Origin: Actinomycetota bacterium
GTDB lineage: Bacteria > Actinomycetota > Actinomycetes > Propionibacteriales > Propionibacteriaceae
Assembly: GCA_016213595.1 (NCBI GenBank)
Contig: JACRAA010000193.1
Location: forward strand, 1-12,129
Direction of reading: 5' to 3'
Length of the DNA: 12,129 nucleotides
In this document: piece after piece, positions 1 to 7,376 of the stretch
Numbering within the stretch: the first letter of the stretch is position 1
Layout of the letters: the number at the start of each line of letters is the position of its first letter
Translations under genes and position numbers: made by a program
The notes under the pieces: model-generated
The model's input: only the letters and a program-made list of their open reading frames with translations
Databases searched by the model: none
Told to the model about the DNA's origin: nothing

Positions 1-2019
1 GCCGTCGCCCAGAAGGCGTTCCTGCGGAACCTCTCCCGCGGCGAGGCGTACCTCTCGTTCGCGCCGACGCTGTGGGACACGACGTTCCAGACGGCGGTCG
101 CGCAGGCGGAGCTCCAGGCTCGGGACTACCCCGGCGCGTACCACCGGGTCGCGTTCCGGCGCCCCGACGGCAGCCCCGTCCACATCGAGACGACCCGCCC
201 GGAGCTGCTCGTCAGCGTGTGCGCCCTCATCGCGCACCCGGACGACGAGCGGTACCAGCACCTCTTCGGCACGACCGTCACCTCCCCGCTCTTCGGCGTG
301 GAGATCCCGGTGCTCCCCCACCGTGCGGCCGAGCGGGACAAGGGCGCCGGCATCGCCATGTGCTGCACGTTCGGCGACCAGACGGACGTGACGTGGTGGC
401 GCGAGCTGCGCCTGCCGACCCGTACGGTCGTGATGCGGGACGGGCGCCTCCAGCGGGAGACGCCCGAGTGGCTCGTGAACGCCGAGCCGTACGAGCAGCT
501 CGCCGGCAAGACCACGTTCTCGGCCCGTGAGGCGACCGTGGCTCTGCTCCGCGAGTCGGGCGACCTCGACGGCGAGCCCAAGCCGACGACGCGCAACGTG
601 AGCTTCTACGAGAAGGGCGACCGTCCGCTCGAGATCGTCGCGACGCGCCAGTGGTACATCACCAACGGCGGTCGCGACGACGCGCTGAAGGCCCGGCTGC
701 TGGAGCGCGGCCAGCAGATCGCCTGGAGCCCCGCCCACATGCAGTACCGCTACAACGACTGGGTCTCGGGCCTCAACGGCGACTGGCTCATCAGCCGGCA
801 GCGGTTCTTCGGCGTCCCGTTCCCGGTGTGGTACCCCGTCACTGCTGATGGTGAGACCGACTTCGAGCACCCGATCACGCCCGACGAGGCGAGCCTTCCC
901 GTCGACCCCATGGCGTCGTGTCCTGCCGGCTACACCGACGAGCAGCGCGGCGTGCCGGGCGGGTTCGTGCCGGACACGGACGTGATGGACACCTGGGCGA
1001 CCTCGTCGCTCACCCCCCAGATCGTCTGCGGCTGGGAGCGTGATCCGGAGCTGTTCGCGCTGACGTTCCCCATGGACATGGCGCCGCAGGCTCACGACAT
1101 CATCCGGACCTGGCTCTTCAGCCGGATCGTGCGCAGCCACCTGGAGTTCGACACCGTGCCCTGGAAACGGACGACCATCTCCGGGTTCGTCGTCGACCCC
1201 GACCGCAAGAAGATGGGCAAGTCGACGGGCAACGCCATCGTCCCGACGGAGATCCTGGCGACGTACGGGTCGGACGCAGTGCGCTGGCGGTCGGCGATGG
1301 CTCGGCCCGGTACCGACTCGCCGTTCGACGAGAGCCAGATGAAGGTCGGGCGGCGTCTCGCCATGAAGGTGCTCAACGCCTCCAAGTTCGTGCTCGGCAT
1401 CTCGGGCGCCGAGGCGTCCCCTGCCGCGATCACGGAGCCCGTCGACCTGGCGATGCTCGAGTCGCTCCGCGGTGTCGTCGGCCTCGCCACCCAGGCACTC
1501 GAGGAGTTCGAGTACACCGACGCGCTCGAGGCCACGGAGCGGTTCTTCTGGACGTTCTGCGACGACTACCTGGAGCTCGTGAAGGAACGGGCGTACGGGT
1601 CCGGCCGGGCTTCCGAGTCGGCCAAGGCGGCGCTCGTACTGGCGCTGGGCGTACAGCTGCGGCTGTTCGCGCCGTACCTCCCCTTCGTCACCGAGGAGGT
1701 CTGGTCGTGGAGCCACGGGCAGTCGGTGCACCATGCACCGTGGCCCTCGGTGGACGAGCTGCCCACCTCGGGCGACGTCGAGCTCATGGACGACATCTCG
1801 GCGGCCCTCATCGAGATCCGGGGCGCCAAGTCGCAGGCCAAGGTGTCGATGAAGACAGAGGCGACCAGCGCGGAGTTCTCGGGACCTGCCGAGCAGCTGG
1901 AGCGGTTGCGGCGGGTGGAGAACGACCTGCGCGCGGTGGGCCGGATGGTGGGTACAGTCACCTGGAGCGTCGTCGACGGTCCCCTCACGGTGGTTCTTGA
2001 GCTCGACACCCAGGGCTGA
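1..2019 (+). CDS. valS: Valine--tRNA ligase, archaeal-like type 2 (5' end outside window)
   Basis: Class I aminoacyl-tRNA synthetase that charges tRNA-Val in the cytosol and hydrolyses mischarged Thr-tRNA-Val in its CP1 editing domain. The frame is open from base 1, giving 672 visible residues. Roughly the N-terminal fifth, including the HIGH motif, is missing. In visible numbering, the editing domain shows TTRPELL at 64-70 and CCTFGDQTD at 121-129. The catalytic core carries WLISRQRFFG and later the signature lysine loop as KMGKS (404-408), with Gly where KMSKS has Ser. The alpha-helical anticodon-binding domain fills about 445-620. The editing motifs, and PQAHDIIRTW before the KMGKS loop, match the type 2 ValS subfamily of archaea and some bacteria, not the E. 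coli type; no long C-terminal coiled-coil arm is evident. The internal GTG at 217 is not the start, because conserved ValS sequence continues upstream. Family call is firm; subfamily call is from recalled motifs. Confidence 0.96.
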   Translation, partial: AVAQKAFLRNLSRGEAYLSFAPTLWDTTFQTAVAQAELQARDYPGAYHRVAFRRPDGSPVHIETTRPELLVSVCALIAHPDDERYQHLFGTTVTSPLFGVEIPVLPHRAAERDKGAGIAMCCTFGDQTDVTWWRELRLPTRTVVMRDGRLQRETPEWLVNAEPYEQLAGKTTFSAREATVALLRESGDLDGEPKPTTRNVSFYEKGDRPLEIVATRQWYITNGGRDDALKARLLERGQQIAWSPAHMQYRYNDWVSGLNGDWLISRQRFFGVPFPVWYPVTADGETDFEHPITPDEASLPVDPMASCPAGYTDEQRGVPGGFVPDTDVMDTWATSSLTPQIVCGWERDPELFALTFPMDMAPQAHDIIRTWLFSRIVRSHLEFDTVPWKRTTISGFVVDPDRKKMGKSTGNAIVPTEILATYGSDAVRWRSAMARPGTDSPFDESQMKVGRRLAMKVLNASKFVLGISGAEASPAAITEPVDLAMLESLRGVVGLATQALEEFEYTDALEATERFFWTFCDDYLELVKERAYGSGRASESAKAALVLALGVQLRLFAPYLPFVTEEVWSWSHGQSVHHAPWPSVDELPTSGDVELMDDISAALIEIRGAKSQAKVSMKTEATSAEFSGPAEQLERLRRVENDLRAVGRMVGTVTWSVVDGPLTVVLELDTQG

Positions 2020-2044
2020 CCGCTACCCCTGCTCCACGTCCGTG

Positions 2045-2077
2045 TGCACATGCGTTCAGACCGTGAACGGATGTGCA
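2045..2077. promoter_or_regulatory. Large inverted repeat between valS and glpA: operator or valS terminator
   Basis: Arms TGCACATGCGTTCA (2045-2058) and TGAACGGATGTGCA (2064-2077) pair at 13 of 14 positions (mismatch 2052/2070) around the spacer GACCG. The core recurs nearby: TGTGCACA at 2043-2050 is itself a palindrome, and AACGGTGCA follows at 2078-2086. The site lies 26 bases after the valS stop and about 115 bases before the glpA start. It could be the operator of a glycerol or glycerol-3-phosphate regulator, or an RNA hairpin ending valS transcription. No T-run follows, but intrinsic terminators in high-GC actinobacteria often lack one. I cannot assign the regulator family. Confidence 0.55.
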
Positions 2078-2133
2078 AACGGTGCACGCCCCCTGGGAAG
2101 TTGACCGAACGTACGCAGGGAACTCGTCGCACA

Positions 2134-2191
2134 GGAGCCTCCCTCCTAGGGTTGCCCTAGCGGCGCCGTAGCCGCTCAGCTGGGAGGCTCC
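2134..2191 (+). promoter_or_regulatory. Candidate structured glpA leader that sequesters the ribosome-binding site
   Basis: GGAGCCTCCC (2134-2143) is perfectly complementary to GGGAGGCTCC (2182-2191). The second arm contains the whole glpA Shine-Dalgarno GGGAGG (2182-2187). Two smaller hairpins lie between the arms: CTAGGG/CCCTAG (2146-2151 with 2155-2160, loop TTG) and CGGC/GCCG (2161-2164 with 2171-2174, extendable to AGCGGC/GCCGCT by taking two bases from its neighbour). If transcribed in full this folds as a three-way junction with the ribosome-binding site closed, the form expected of a translational switch. The complementarity is seen directly; the regulatory role is inferred. It matches no riboswitch class I can recognise. 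It depends on transcription starting at or before about 2134. Confidence 0.45.
2147..2152 (+). promoter_or_regulatory. Possible -10 element for the glp operon
   Basis: TAGGGT fits the actinobacterial -10 pattern TANNNT and would give a start near 2159, leaving a leader of about 34 bases with the small AGCGGC/GCCGCT hairpin. It lies inside the palindrome CTAGGGTTGCCCTAG (2146-2160), so a repressor binding there would block the promoter. No good -35 stands 16-18 bases upstream. An alternative -35, TTGACC at 2101-2106, has no convincing -10 at the right spacing. Using TAGGGT would exclude the long leader structure, so the two readings compete. Confidence 0.3.
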
Positions 2192-2192
2192 G

Positions 2193-3779
2193 ATGCGTTC
2201 GCTCGATGTCGACGTCGTGGTGGTCGGTGGTGGATCGACTGGGGTGGGCGTGGTTCGTGACGTCGCGATGCGCGGCTACAAGGCCGTCCTCGTCGACCGT
2301 GCAGACCTCGCACAGGGCACGTCAGGACGCTTCCACGGCCTGCTCCACTCGGGTGGGCGCTACGTGGTCAGCGACCCTAACTCGGCGAGGGAGTGCGCCG
2401 AGGAGAACGTCATCGTCACCCGGATCCAGCCGACCGCCGTCGAGACGACCGGCGGCCTGTTCGTGTGCGGCCCCGACGACGACCCGGACTTCGGCGACAA
2501 GTTCCTCGCCGGCGCGGCGGCCAACGGCGTGCCGGCCACGGAGATCACGGTCGCTCAGGCCCTCGAGCTCGAGCCTCGGGTGAACCCGGGCATCAAGCGG
2601 GCCATCGCCGTCCAGGACGGGTCGGTGGACGGCTGGCAGCTCGTGTGGACCGCGGCGCAGTCGGCCAAGGAGTACGGGGCCGAGGTGCTCACGTACCACA
2701 AGGTGACCAGGATCGAGCGTGACGGGGACCAGGTCTCAGCGGTGATCTGTACGGACCTCAAGAACGGCGAGGAGGTGCGCATCGGCTGCCACTTCATCCT
2801 CAACTGCGCGGGCGCCTGGGCGGGCGAGATCGCCGGGATGGCGGACTGCCACGACGTCCAGGTGGTCCCCGGTCGCGGGATCATGGTCGCGATGAACCAC
2901 CGCCTCGTGAACAGCGTGGTGAACCGCCTCATCTACCCCTCCGACGGCGACATCATCGTCCCCGTCCACACGGTCTGCATCATCGGCACCACCGACGTCA
3001 AGGCCCCCGACCCCGACCATCTGCCGATCCCCCACGACGAGGTCCAGAAGATGTTCGACGCGGGCGAGGTGCTCGTCCCGGGCTTCCGCAACGCGCGCGC
3101 CCTCCACGTCTGGGCCGGGGCGCGCCCGCTCGTCAAGGACTCCCGCGTCGGCGCCGGCGACACCCGCCACATGAGCCGCGGCATGGGCATCCTCAACCAT
3201 GCCGAGCGTGACGGTCTCAAGGGCCTGCTGACCATCTCCGGAGGCAAGCTCACCACGTACCGGCTCATGGCCGAGCACATCGTCGACGCCATGGAGGCCG
3301 AGCTGGGCACCTCCCACCCCTGCCGTACGGCCGAGGAGCCCTGCCCGACCCCCGCCCCTGACCCGACGTACGTGCCGACGAACTACCACGTCACGCACCG
3401 CCTGCACGACCGGGAGCACGACCGGATGGAGGACCCGATCCTCTGCGAGTGCGAGCTGATGAGCCGGCGGATGTTCACCGACAAGCTCGCCGAGCAGCCC
3501 AGCGCGTCGCTCGACGACCTCCGTCGCCAGCTGCGGCTCGGCATGGGTCCGTGCCAGGGCGGGTTCTGCACCGTTCGTGCCACCGGGGTCGCCCACGAGC
3601 TCGGCACGGTCGACACGGAGCGCGCGACCGGCCTGCTGCGCCTCTTCCTCGAACATCGCTGGCTCGGCTTGTGGCCGATCCTGTACGGCGACCAGGTGCG
3701 GCAGACCGCACTCGACAACTGGATCTTCTCGGGCACGCTCGACGTCGAGCACCTGCCCGAAGGCGCGGAGGTGGTGTGA
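2193..3779 (+). CDS. glpA: Anaerobic glycerol-3-phosphate dehydrogenase subunit A
   Basis: Catalytic FAD subunit of the three-part dehydrogenase that oxidises sn-glycerol-3-phosphate to dihydroxyacetone phosphate and feeds electrons through GlpB/GlpC to the quinone pool. The 528 residues compare with about 540 in E. coli GlpA. The N-terminal Rossmann FAD motif is VVVVGGGSTGVG (8-19), followed by the GlpA/GlpD signature HGLLHSGGRY. The middle has the DAO-fold substrate segment and the GGKLTTYR motif. The C-terminal BFD-like [2Fe-2S] domain keeps four cysteines: C418, C420, C454 and C459. That domain distinguishes GlpA from aerobic GlpD. The ATG has GGGAGG five bases upstream and no better start. 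Its TGA shares one base with the glpB ATG, implying translational coupling. No signal peptide is seen, so it should be cytosolic and peripheral to the membrane via GlpC. Confidence 0.96.
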   Translation: MRSLDVDVVVVGGGSTGVGVVRDVAMRGYKAVLVDRADLAQGTSGRFHGLLHSGGRYVVSDPNSARECAEENVIVTRIQPTAVETTGGLFVCGPDDDPDFGDKFLAGAAANGVPATEITVAQALELEPRVNPGIKRAIAVQDGSVDGWQLVWTAAQSAKEYGAEVLTYHKVTRIERDGDQVSAVICTDLKNGEEVRIGCHFILNCAGAWAGEIAGMADCHDVQVVPGRGIMVAMNHRLVNSVVNRLIYPSDGDIIVPVHTVCIIGTTDVKAPDPDHLPIPHDEVQKMFDAGEVLVPGFRNARALHVWAGARPLVKDSRVGAGDTRHMSRGMGILNHAERDGLKGLLTISGGKLTTYRLMAEHIVDAMEAELGTSHPCRTAEEPCPTPAPDPTYVPTNYHVTHRLHDREHDRMEDPILCECELMSRRMFTDKLAEQPSASLDDLRRQLRLGMGPCQGGFCTVRATGVAHELGTVDTERATGLLRLFLEHRWLGLWPILYGDQVRQTALDNWIFSGTLDVEHLPEGAEVV

Positions 3780-5014
3780 TGGCCAACACGGTCGTGATCG
3801 GAGCAGGACTCTCGGGGCTCGTAGCCGCCATCCGACTGGCGCGAGCAGGCCGCGGCGTGACCCTGCTCACGAAGGGCATCGGCGGCCTGCCGCTGTCACA
3901 GGGGACGGTCGACATCCTCGGCTACGCGCCGGACCGGGTGGAGACGCCGATCCAGGCCTCAGCCTCCATGCCCGAGGCGCACCCGTACCGCGTGCTCGGC
4001 CCTGCGGCCATCGCCGCCGGCGTCGCCTACGTCCAGGAGCTCCTCGGTGACCGGCTCGTCGGCAGCCCGGAGCGCAACGTGCTCCTGCCCACCGCGGTCG
4101 GCTCCCTGCGTCCCACGTGCCTCGTCCCGACCTCGATGACGGCGGGCGTGGTCACCGGCGGCATCCGCTACGTCCTGGTCGGGTTCCGGCAGCTCAAGGA
4201 CTTCTACCCGCTGCTGTGCGCCGGCAACCTCGAGCGCCAGACCACGCCGGACGGGCAGCCGATCCACGCCCGCGGCATCATCCTCGACATGCCAGCGGTG
4301 GAGGACATGGCCGACTCCAACGCGATCGGGTACGCGCGCTCGCTCGACAACCCGGCCTACCGGATCAAGCTCGCTGCCGTCATAAAGCCGATGCTGGAGG
4401 ACGGCGAGGTCGTCGGGTTCCCCGCGATGGTCGGCGAGCACGACGCCAGCGCCCACCGTCACCTCGAGCAGCTCCTGGACCACCCGGTCTTCGAGGTGCC
4501 CTTGCCACCTCCAGGCGTGCCGGGCATGCGGCTCAACGCACTGCTCACGGGGCTCGCCAAGGAGGCGGGGGTACGGATCGTGGCCGGCGCGAGGGTGGTC
4601 ACCTTCGAGTCCGACGGGGACCGGATCCTGTCGGTCGGGCAGGCGACCGCGGGACGCATCCGTCAGTACGCCGCCGACACGTTCGTCTACGCGCCGGGCG
4701 GCTTCGAGTCCGGCGCCCTCAACATGGACTCGTACGGGACGGTGACCGAGACCCTCTTCGACCTGCCGCTGCACGGTCTCGGGCCCGACCTCATCACCGC
4801 CGGCGAACCTGCCGACCAGGCGTTGTTCCGGGTCGGAGTGGGCGTGGACAAGGAGATGCGTGTGGTCGACCCCGCCGGCAACGCCCCGTACAGCAACCTC
4901 TATGCCGCCGGCGGCATCCTCGCCGGCGCGATCCGGTGGTCGGAGAAGTCGGGTGACGGCATTGCCCTCGCCTCGGCCGTGACCGCCGCCGACTCCATCC
5001 TGAAAGGCGCCTGA
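3779..5014 (+). CDS. glpB: Anaerobic glycerol-3-phosphate dehydrogenase subunit B
   Basis: Second flavoprotein subunit of the GlpABC complex, thought to relay electrons between GlpA and the iron-sulfur subunit GlpC. The ATG at 3779 gives 411 residues, close to the roughly 419 of E. coli GlpB. The protein opens with the dinucleotide-binding motif VVIGAGLSG (5-13), typical of FAD/FMN flavoproteins. It ends with the family's flavin-contact region, NLYAAGGILAG then SGDGIALASA. The frame stays open upstream to 3449 inside glpA, but that extension is arginine-rich shadow sequence without the fold. The ATG is chosen because GGAGG lies seven bases upstream (3767-3771) and it shares a base with the glpA stop. 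It overlaps glpC in the same way, so the three subunits are probably made in equal amounts. Confidence 0.94.
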   Translation: MANTVVIGAGLSGLVAAIRLARAGRGVTLLTKGIGGLPLSQGTVDILGYAPDRVETPIQASASMPEAHPYRVLGPAAIAAGVAYVQELLGDRLVGSPERNVLLPTAVGSLRPTCLVPTSMTAGVVTGGIRYVLVGFRQLKDFYPLLCAGNLERQTTPDGQPIHARGIILDMPAVEDMADSNAIGYARSLDNPAYRIKLAAVIKPMLEDGEVVGFPAMVGEHDASAHRHLEQLLDHPVFEVPLPPPGVPGMRLNALLTGLAKEAGVRIVAGARVVTFESDGDRILSVGQATAGRIRQYAADTFVYAPGGFESGALNMDSYGTVTETLFDLPLHGLGPDLITAGEPADQALFRVGVGVDKEMRVVDPAGNAPYSNLYAAGGILAGAIRWSEKSGDGIALASAVTAADSILKGA

Positions 5015-6270
5015 TGTTCGAACCGGACACCTACGAGCACGACCTCCTCAACCGCGCGAGCCTCGACCACTGCGTCAAGTGCACGATCTGCGAGACACAG
5101 TGCCCTGTCGCCGCCGTGACGCCGCTGTTCTCCGGCCCGAAGTACGTGGGGCCGCAGGCGGAGCGCTTCCGGCACGGCGAGTCGGTCGACCACTCGCTCG
5201 ACTACTGCAGCTCCTGCGGCATCTGCACCCATGTCTGCCCTCAAGGCGTCCACATCGCCGAGCTCAACTCGGTGGCGCGGTCGGCGATGAAGGCCGACCA
5301 CATGCCGCTGCGCGACCAGCTCATCTCCCGGACGACGCTGATGGGCATGACGATGACTCCGCTCGCACCGGTGGCCAACGCGGTCCTGAGGTTCAAGCCG
5401 GCACTGGTGGCCGTCGAGAAGGTCGTGGGCATCCACCGCAACGCGGCCATGCCGACGGCGCACGTCCAGACGCTCGTCGGCTGGCTGCGCTCTCGTACAG
5501 CACCGAAGAACCCCGCCCCCCGCGGCAAGCTCATCTTCTTCCACGGCTGCGCCCAGAACTACTTCGAGGTCGAGACCGGGATCAAGACGATCGAGGTGCT
5601 GGAGCACCTCGGCTTCGAGGTGATCGTGCCGAAGCAGGGCTGCTGCGGCCTGCCGCTGCAGTCGAACGGGATCTTCGACACGGCCCGCTCGTGGGTGCGC
5701 AAGCTCGTGGCCCAGCTGCGTGAGGCGCCTCAGGACCTCACGATCATCTCCTGCTCCACGTCCTGCGGGGGCATGCTGAAGCACGAGGCCAACGAGATCC
5801 TCGGCGTCAAGGACGCCGACCTGCTCGAGGTGGGTGGCCGGATGCGCGACGTCTGCGAGTTCCTGCTGGAGATGTACGACAACGGCGACCTCGACACGAG
5901 CGACTGGCTCCCCAACGAGCTCACCGTCCCGTACCACGCGCCCTGCCAGCTCCGCGGCCAGAACATCGGCACGCCGGCCGTCCAGCTGCTCGAGCTCGTC
6001 CCCGGGCTCACCGTCGTCGAGTCCGGCGCCTACTGCTGCGGCATCGCCGGCACGTACGGGCTGAAGAAGGAGAAGTACGACATCGCGATGAAGGTCGGCA
6101 AGCCCGTCTTCGACAAGGTCGTCGCCATCAACGAGGGCGTGGCGGCCTGCGACTCCGAGACGTGCCGGTGGCAGATCGAGCAGGCAACTTCTGTACCGAC
6201 GGTGCATCCGATCGCCTTCATCCACCAGGCTATGGGACTGTCGAAGCTGCCCGTGTCGACTGGCGGCTGA
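5014..6270 (+). CDS. glpC: Anaerobic glycerol-3-phosphate dehydrogenase iron-sulfur subunit C
   Basis: Iron-sulfur subunit that anchors GlpAB at the membrane and delivers electrons to (mena)quinone. The 418 residues compare with about 396 in E. coli. Two ferredoxin-type [4Fe-4S] clusters are visible near the N-terminus: CVKCTICETQCP (C20, C23, C26, C30) and CSSCGICTHVCP (C65, C68, C71, C75). Two CCG-type (DUF224/heterodisulfide-reductase-like) cysteine domains follow: HGC at C179 with QGCCG at 210-212, and HAPC at C311 with YCCG at 340-343. No transmembrane helix is obvious, so association is probably peripheral through CCG-domain amphipathic segments, as in E. coli. The ATG shares a base with the glpB stop and has a modest AAAGG site (5003-5007). 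No cluster cysteine is missing. GlpC itself is secure; the quinone type is inferred from the actinobacterial setting. Confidence 0.95.
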   Translation: MFEPDTYEHDLLNRASLDHCVKCTICETQCPVAAVTPLFSGPKYVGPQAERFRHGESVDHSLDYCSSCGICTHVCPQGVHIAELNSVARSAMKADHMPLRDQLISRTTLMGMTMTPLAPVANAVLRFKPALVAVEKVVGIHRNAAMPTAHVQTLVGWLRSRTAPKNPAPRGKLIFFHGCAQNYFEVETGIKTIEVLEHLGFEVIVPKQGCCGLPLQSNGIFDTARSWVRKLVAQLREAPQDLTIISCSTSCGGMLKHEANEILGVKDADLLEVGGRMRDVCEFLLEMYDNGDLDTSDWLPNELTVPYHAPCQLRGQNIGTPAVQLLELVPGLTVVESGAYCCGIAGTYGLKKEKYDIAMKVGKPVFDKVVAINEGVAACDSETCRWQIEQATSVPTVHPIAFIHQAMGLSKLPVSTGG

Positions 6271-6278
6271 CCTTCACC

Positions 6279-6284
6279 AGGAGG
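6279..6284 (+). promoter_or_regulatory. Strong ribosome-binding site for the fourth operon gene
   Basis: AGGAGG lies four bases before the ATG at 6289 and eight bases after the glpC stop. It fixes the start of the oxidoreductase and gives that gene its own translation signal, unlike the coupled glpB and glpC. No terminator fits in the 18-base gap, so co-transcription with glpABC is expected. Confidence 0.8.
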
Positions 6285-6288
6285 ACTC

Positions 6289-7326
6289 ATGCCTGTACGT
6301 TTCGCTGCGGTCGGCCTCGACCACGCCCACATCTTCGGGATGGTGTCCGGGCTGCTGGAGGCGGGTGCGGAGCTCGTCGGCCTCGCCTCCGACGACCCTG
6401 ACGCCGCCGTCTGCCAGCAGCTCCGGACGATGCAGCCGGACGTGCCGTGGTTCGACGACGCGCAGCAGCTCATCGACGACCCGACGATCGACCTCATCGC
6501 CACGGCCGCCATCCCCGTACGCCGCGGCGACATCGCCATCGCCGCGCTCGAGGCCGGCAAGGACGTGCTGACGGACAAGCCGGGCGTCGTCACGTACGAC
6601 CAGCTCGAAGCCATCAAGAAGCTGGTCGCCGAGAAGGGCCGTTTCTGGGACGTCGTCTTCTCTGAGCGGTTCAACGTCCGGAGCGCGATCAAGGCCGGTG
6701 AGCTGGTACGCGCCGGCCGCATCGGTCGTGTGGTGCAGACCCTGGGCCTCGGCCCGCACCGCGAGCGGGACAGGGCCCACCTCTCCGGCGGCTCGGGCCG
6801 TCCCGACTGGTTCTACGACGTCACCACCTACGGCGGCATCCTCAACGACATCGCCAGCCACCAGATCGACCAGTTCCTGTGGCTGACCGGCTCCGCCGCC
6901 GGCGACGTGGTGTCCGCCACGGTCGCCAACTTCAACCACCCCGACCACCCCGACTTCCAGGACTTCGGCGACATGACGCTGGCGTCCGACACAGCTCAGG
7001 GGTACGTGCGCGTGGACTGGTTCACCCCGCAGGGCCTGCCGACGTGGGGTGACGGTCGTCTGGTCATCGTGGGCACGGAGGGCTACATCGAGCTGCGCAA
7101 GTACGTGGACATCGAGGGACGGCCCGGCACCGACCACCTGTTCGTCGCCGACCAGCAGGGCACCGAGTACATCGACTGCTCCGACGTCGAGCTCACGTTC
7201 TTCGGGGATGTCATCGCCGACGTCACGAATCGTACGAACACGGCCGTGCCCCAGGAGCACACGTTCGAGGTCTCCCGCCTCGGCATCCTCGCGCAGGAGA
7301 AGGCGACCGTCCGCAAGCTGTTCTGA
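6289..7326 (+). CDS. Gfo/Idh/MocA-family NAD(P)-dependent oxidoreductase, substrate unknown
   Basis: Predicted cytosolic NAD(P)-dependent dehydrogenase of 345 residues, the normal family length. The N-terminal Rossmann domain opens with RFAAVGLDHAHIFGMV, a variant of the usual GxGxxG loop in which Asp-His-Ala-His replaces part of the glycine motif. The EKP-equivalent, which carries the catalytic lysine, is TDKPG (D96, K97, P98). The C-terminal alpha/beta domain has the family's catalytic-site segment DIASHQID (187-194), with H191 the likely acid/base. LGPHR and GTEGYIELRKYVDI suggest a widespread but uncharacterised subfamily. Relatives oxidise sugars, inositols or sugar acids. Placement 18 bases after glpC suggests a linked substrate, perhaps a polyol, sugar or glycerol-containing compound yielding glycerol-3-phosphate, but that is conjecture. 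Family call is secure; function is not. Confidence 0.9.
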   Translation: MPVRFAAVGLDHAHIFGMVSGLLEAGAELVGLASDDPDAAVCQQLRTMQPDVPWFDDAQQLIDDPTIDLIATAAIPVRRGDIAIAALEAGKDVLTDKPGVVTYDQLEAIKKLVAEKGRFWDVVFSERFNVRSAIKAGELVRAGRIGRVVQTLGLGPHRERDRAHLSGGSGRPDWFYDVTTYGGILNDIASHQIDQFLWLTGSAAGDVVSATVANFNHPDHPDFQDFGDMTLASDTAQGYVRVDWFTPQGLPTWGDGRLVIVGTEGYIELRKYVDIEGRPGTDHLFVADQQGTEYIDCSDVELTFFGDVIADVTNRTNTAVPQEHTFEVSRLGILAQEKATVRKLF

Positions 7327-7341
7327 GGCAACCCGTTCTGA

Positions 7342-7376
7342 GGTCCGTACGGACCGGCGGCGCGATGTGGCCGCCG
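7342..7376. terminator. Probable bidirectional terminator between convergent genes
   Basis: The 76-base gap between the converging oxidoreductase (stop at 7326) and tricorn gene (stop at 7403) holds two adjoining palindromes. GGTCCGTACGGACC (7342-7355) is a perfect 14-bp palindrome. CGGCGGC (7355-7361) pairs with GCCGCCG (7370-7376) around an 8-base loop. Both hairpins work on either strand, so they could end transcripts from both sides. No T-run follows on either strand, as is common in actinobacterial terminators. The first palindrome also contains a copy of CCGTACGG. Confidence 0.55.

Noticed and set aside
217..219. GTG as a possible valS start
   Set aside because: The frame is open to base 1 and the upstream residues include the conserved TTRPELL editing motif, so the gene enters from outside the window.
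2043..2050. TGTGCACA as half of a CRP-type site
   Set aside because: The CRP consensus needs TGTGA and TCACA separated by six bases. No matching partner half-site at that spacing is present.
2101..2129. TTGACC as the -35 of the glp promoter
   Set aside because: The hexamer is good, but the bases 17 downstream (TCGTCG) do not form a believable -10, so I did not annotate it as a promoter, though it remains an alternative.
2736..3752. A 338-codon open frame on the - strand opposite glpA
   Set aside because: Same shadow-frame character; glpA has clear FAD and iron-sulfur motifs across the region.
3449..3778. Upstream extension of the glpB frame into glpA
   Set aside because: The extra 110 residues are Arg-rich shadow sequence. 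The true start is the ATG at 3779, with GGAGG upstream and the FAD motif right after it.
4900..6225. A 441-codon open frame on the - strand opposite glpC
   Set aside because: Composition is typical of a shadow frame (Asp/Val/Arg/His/Leu-rich), there is no domain, and glpC on the other strand is unambiguous.
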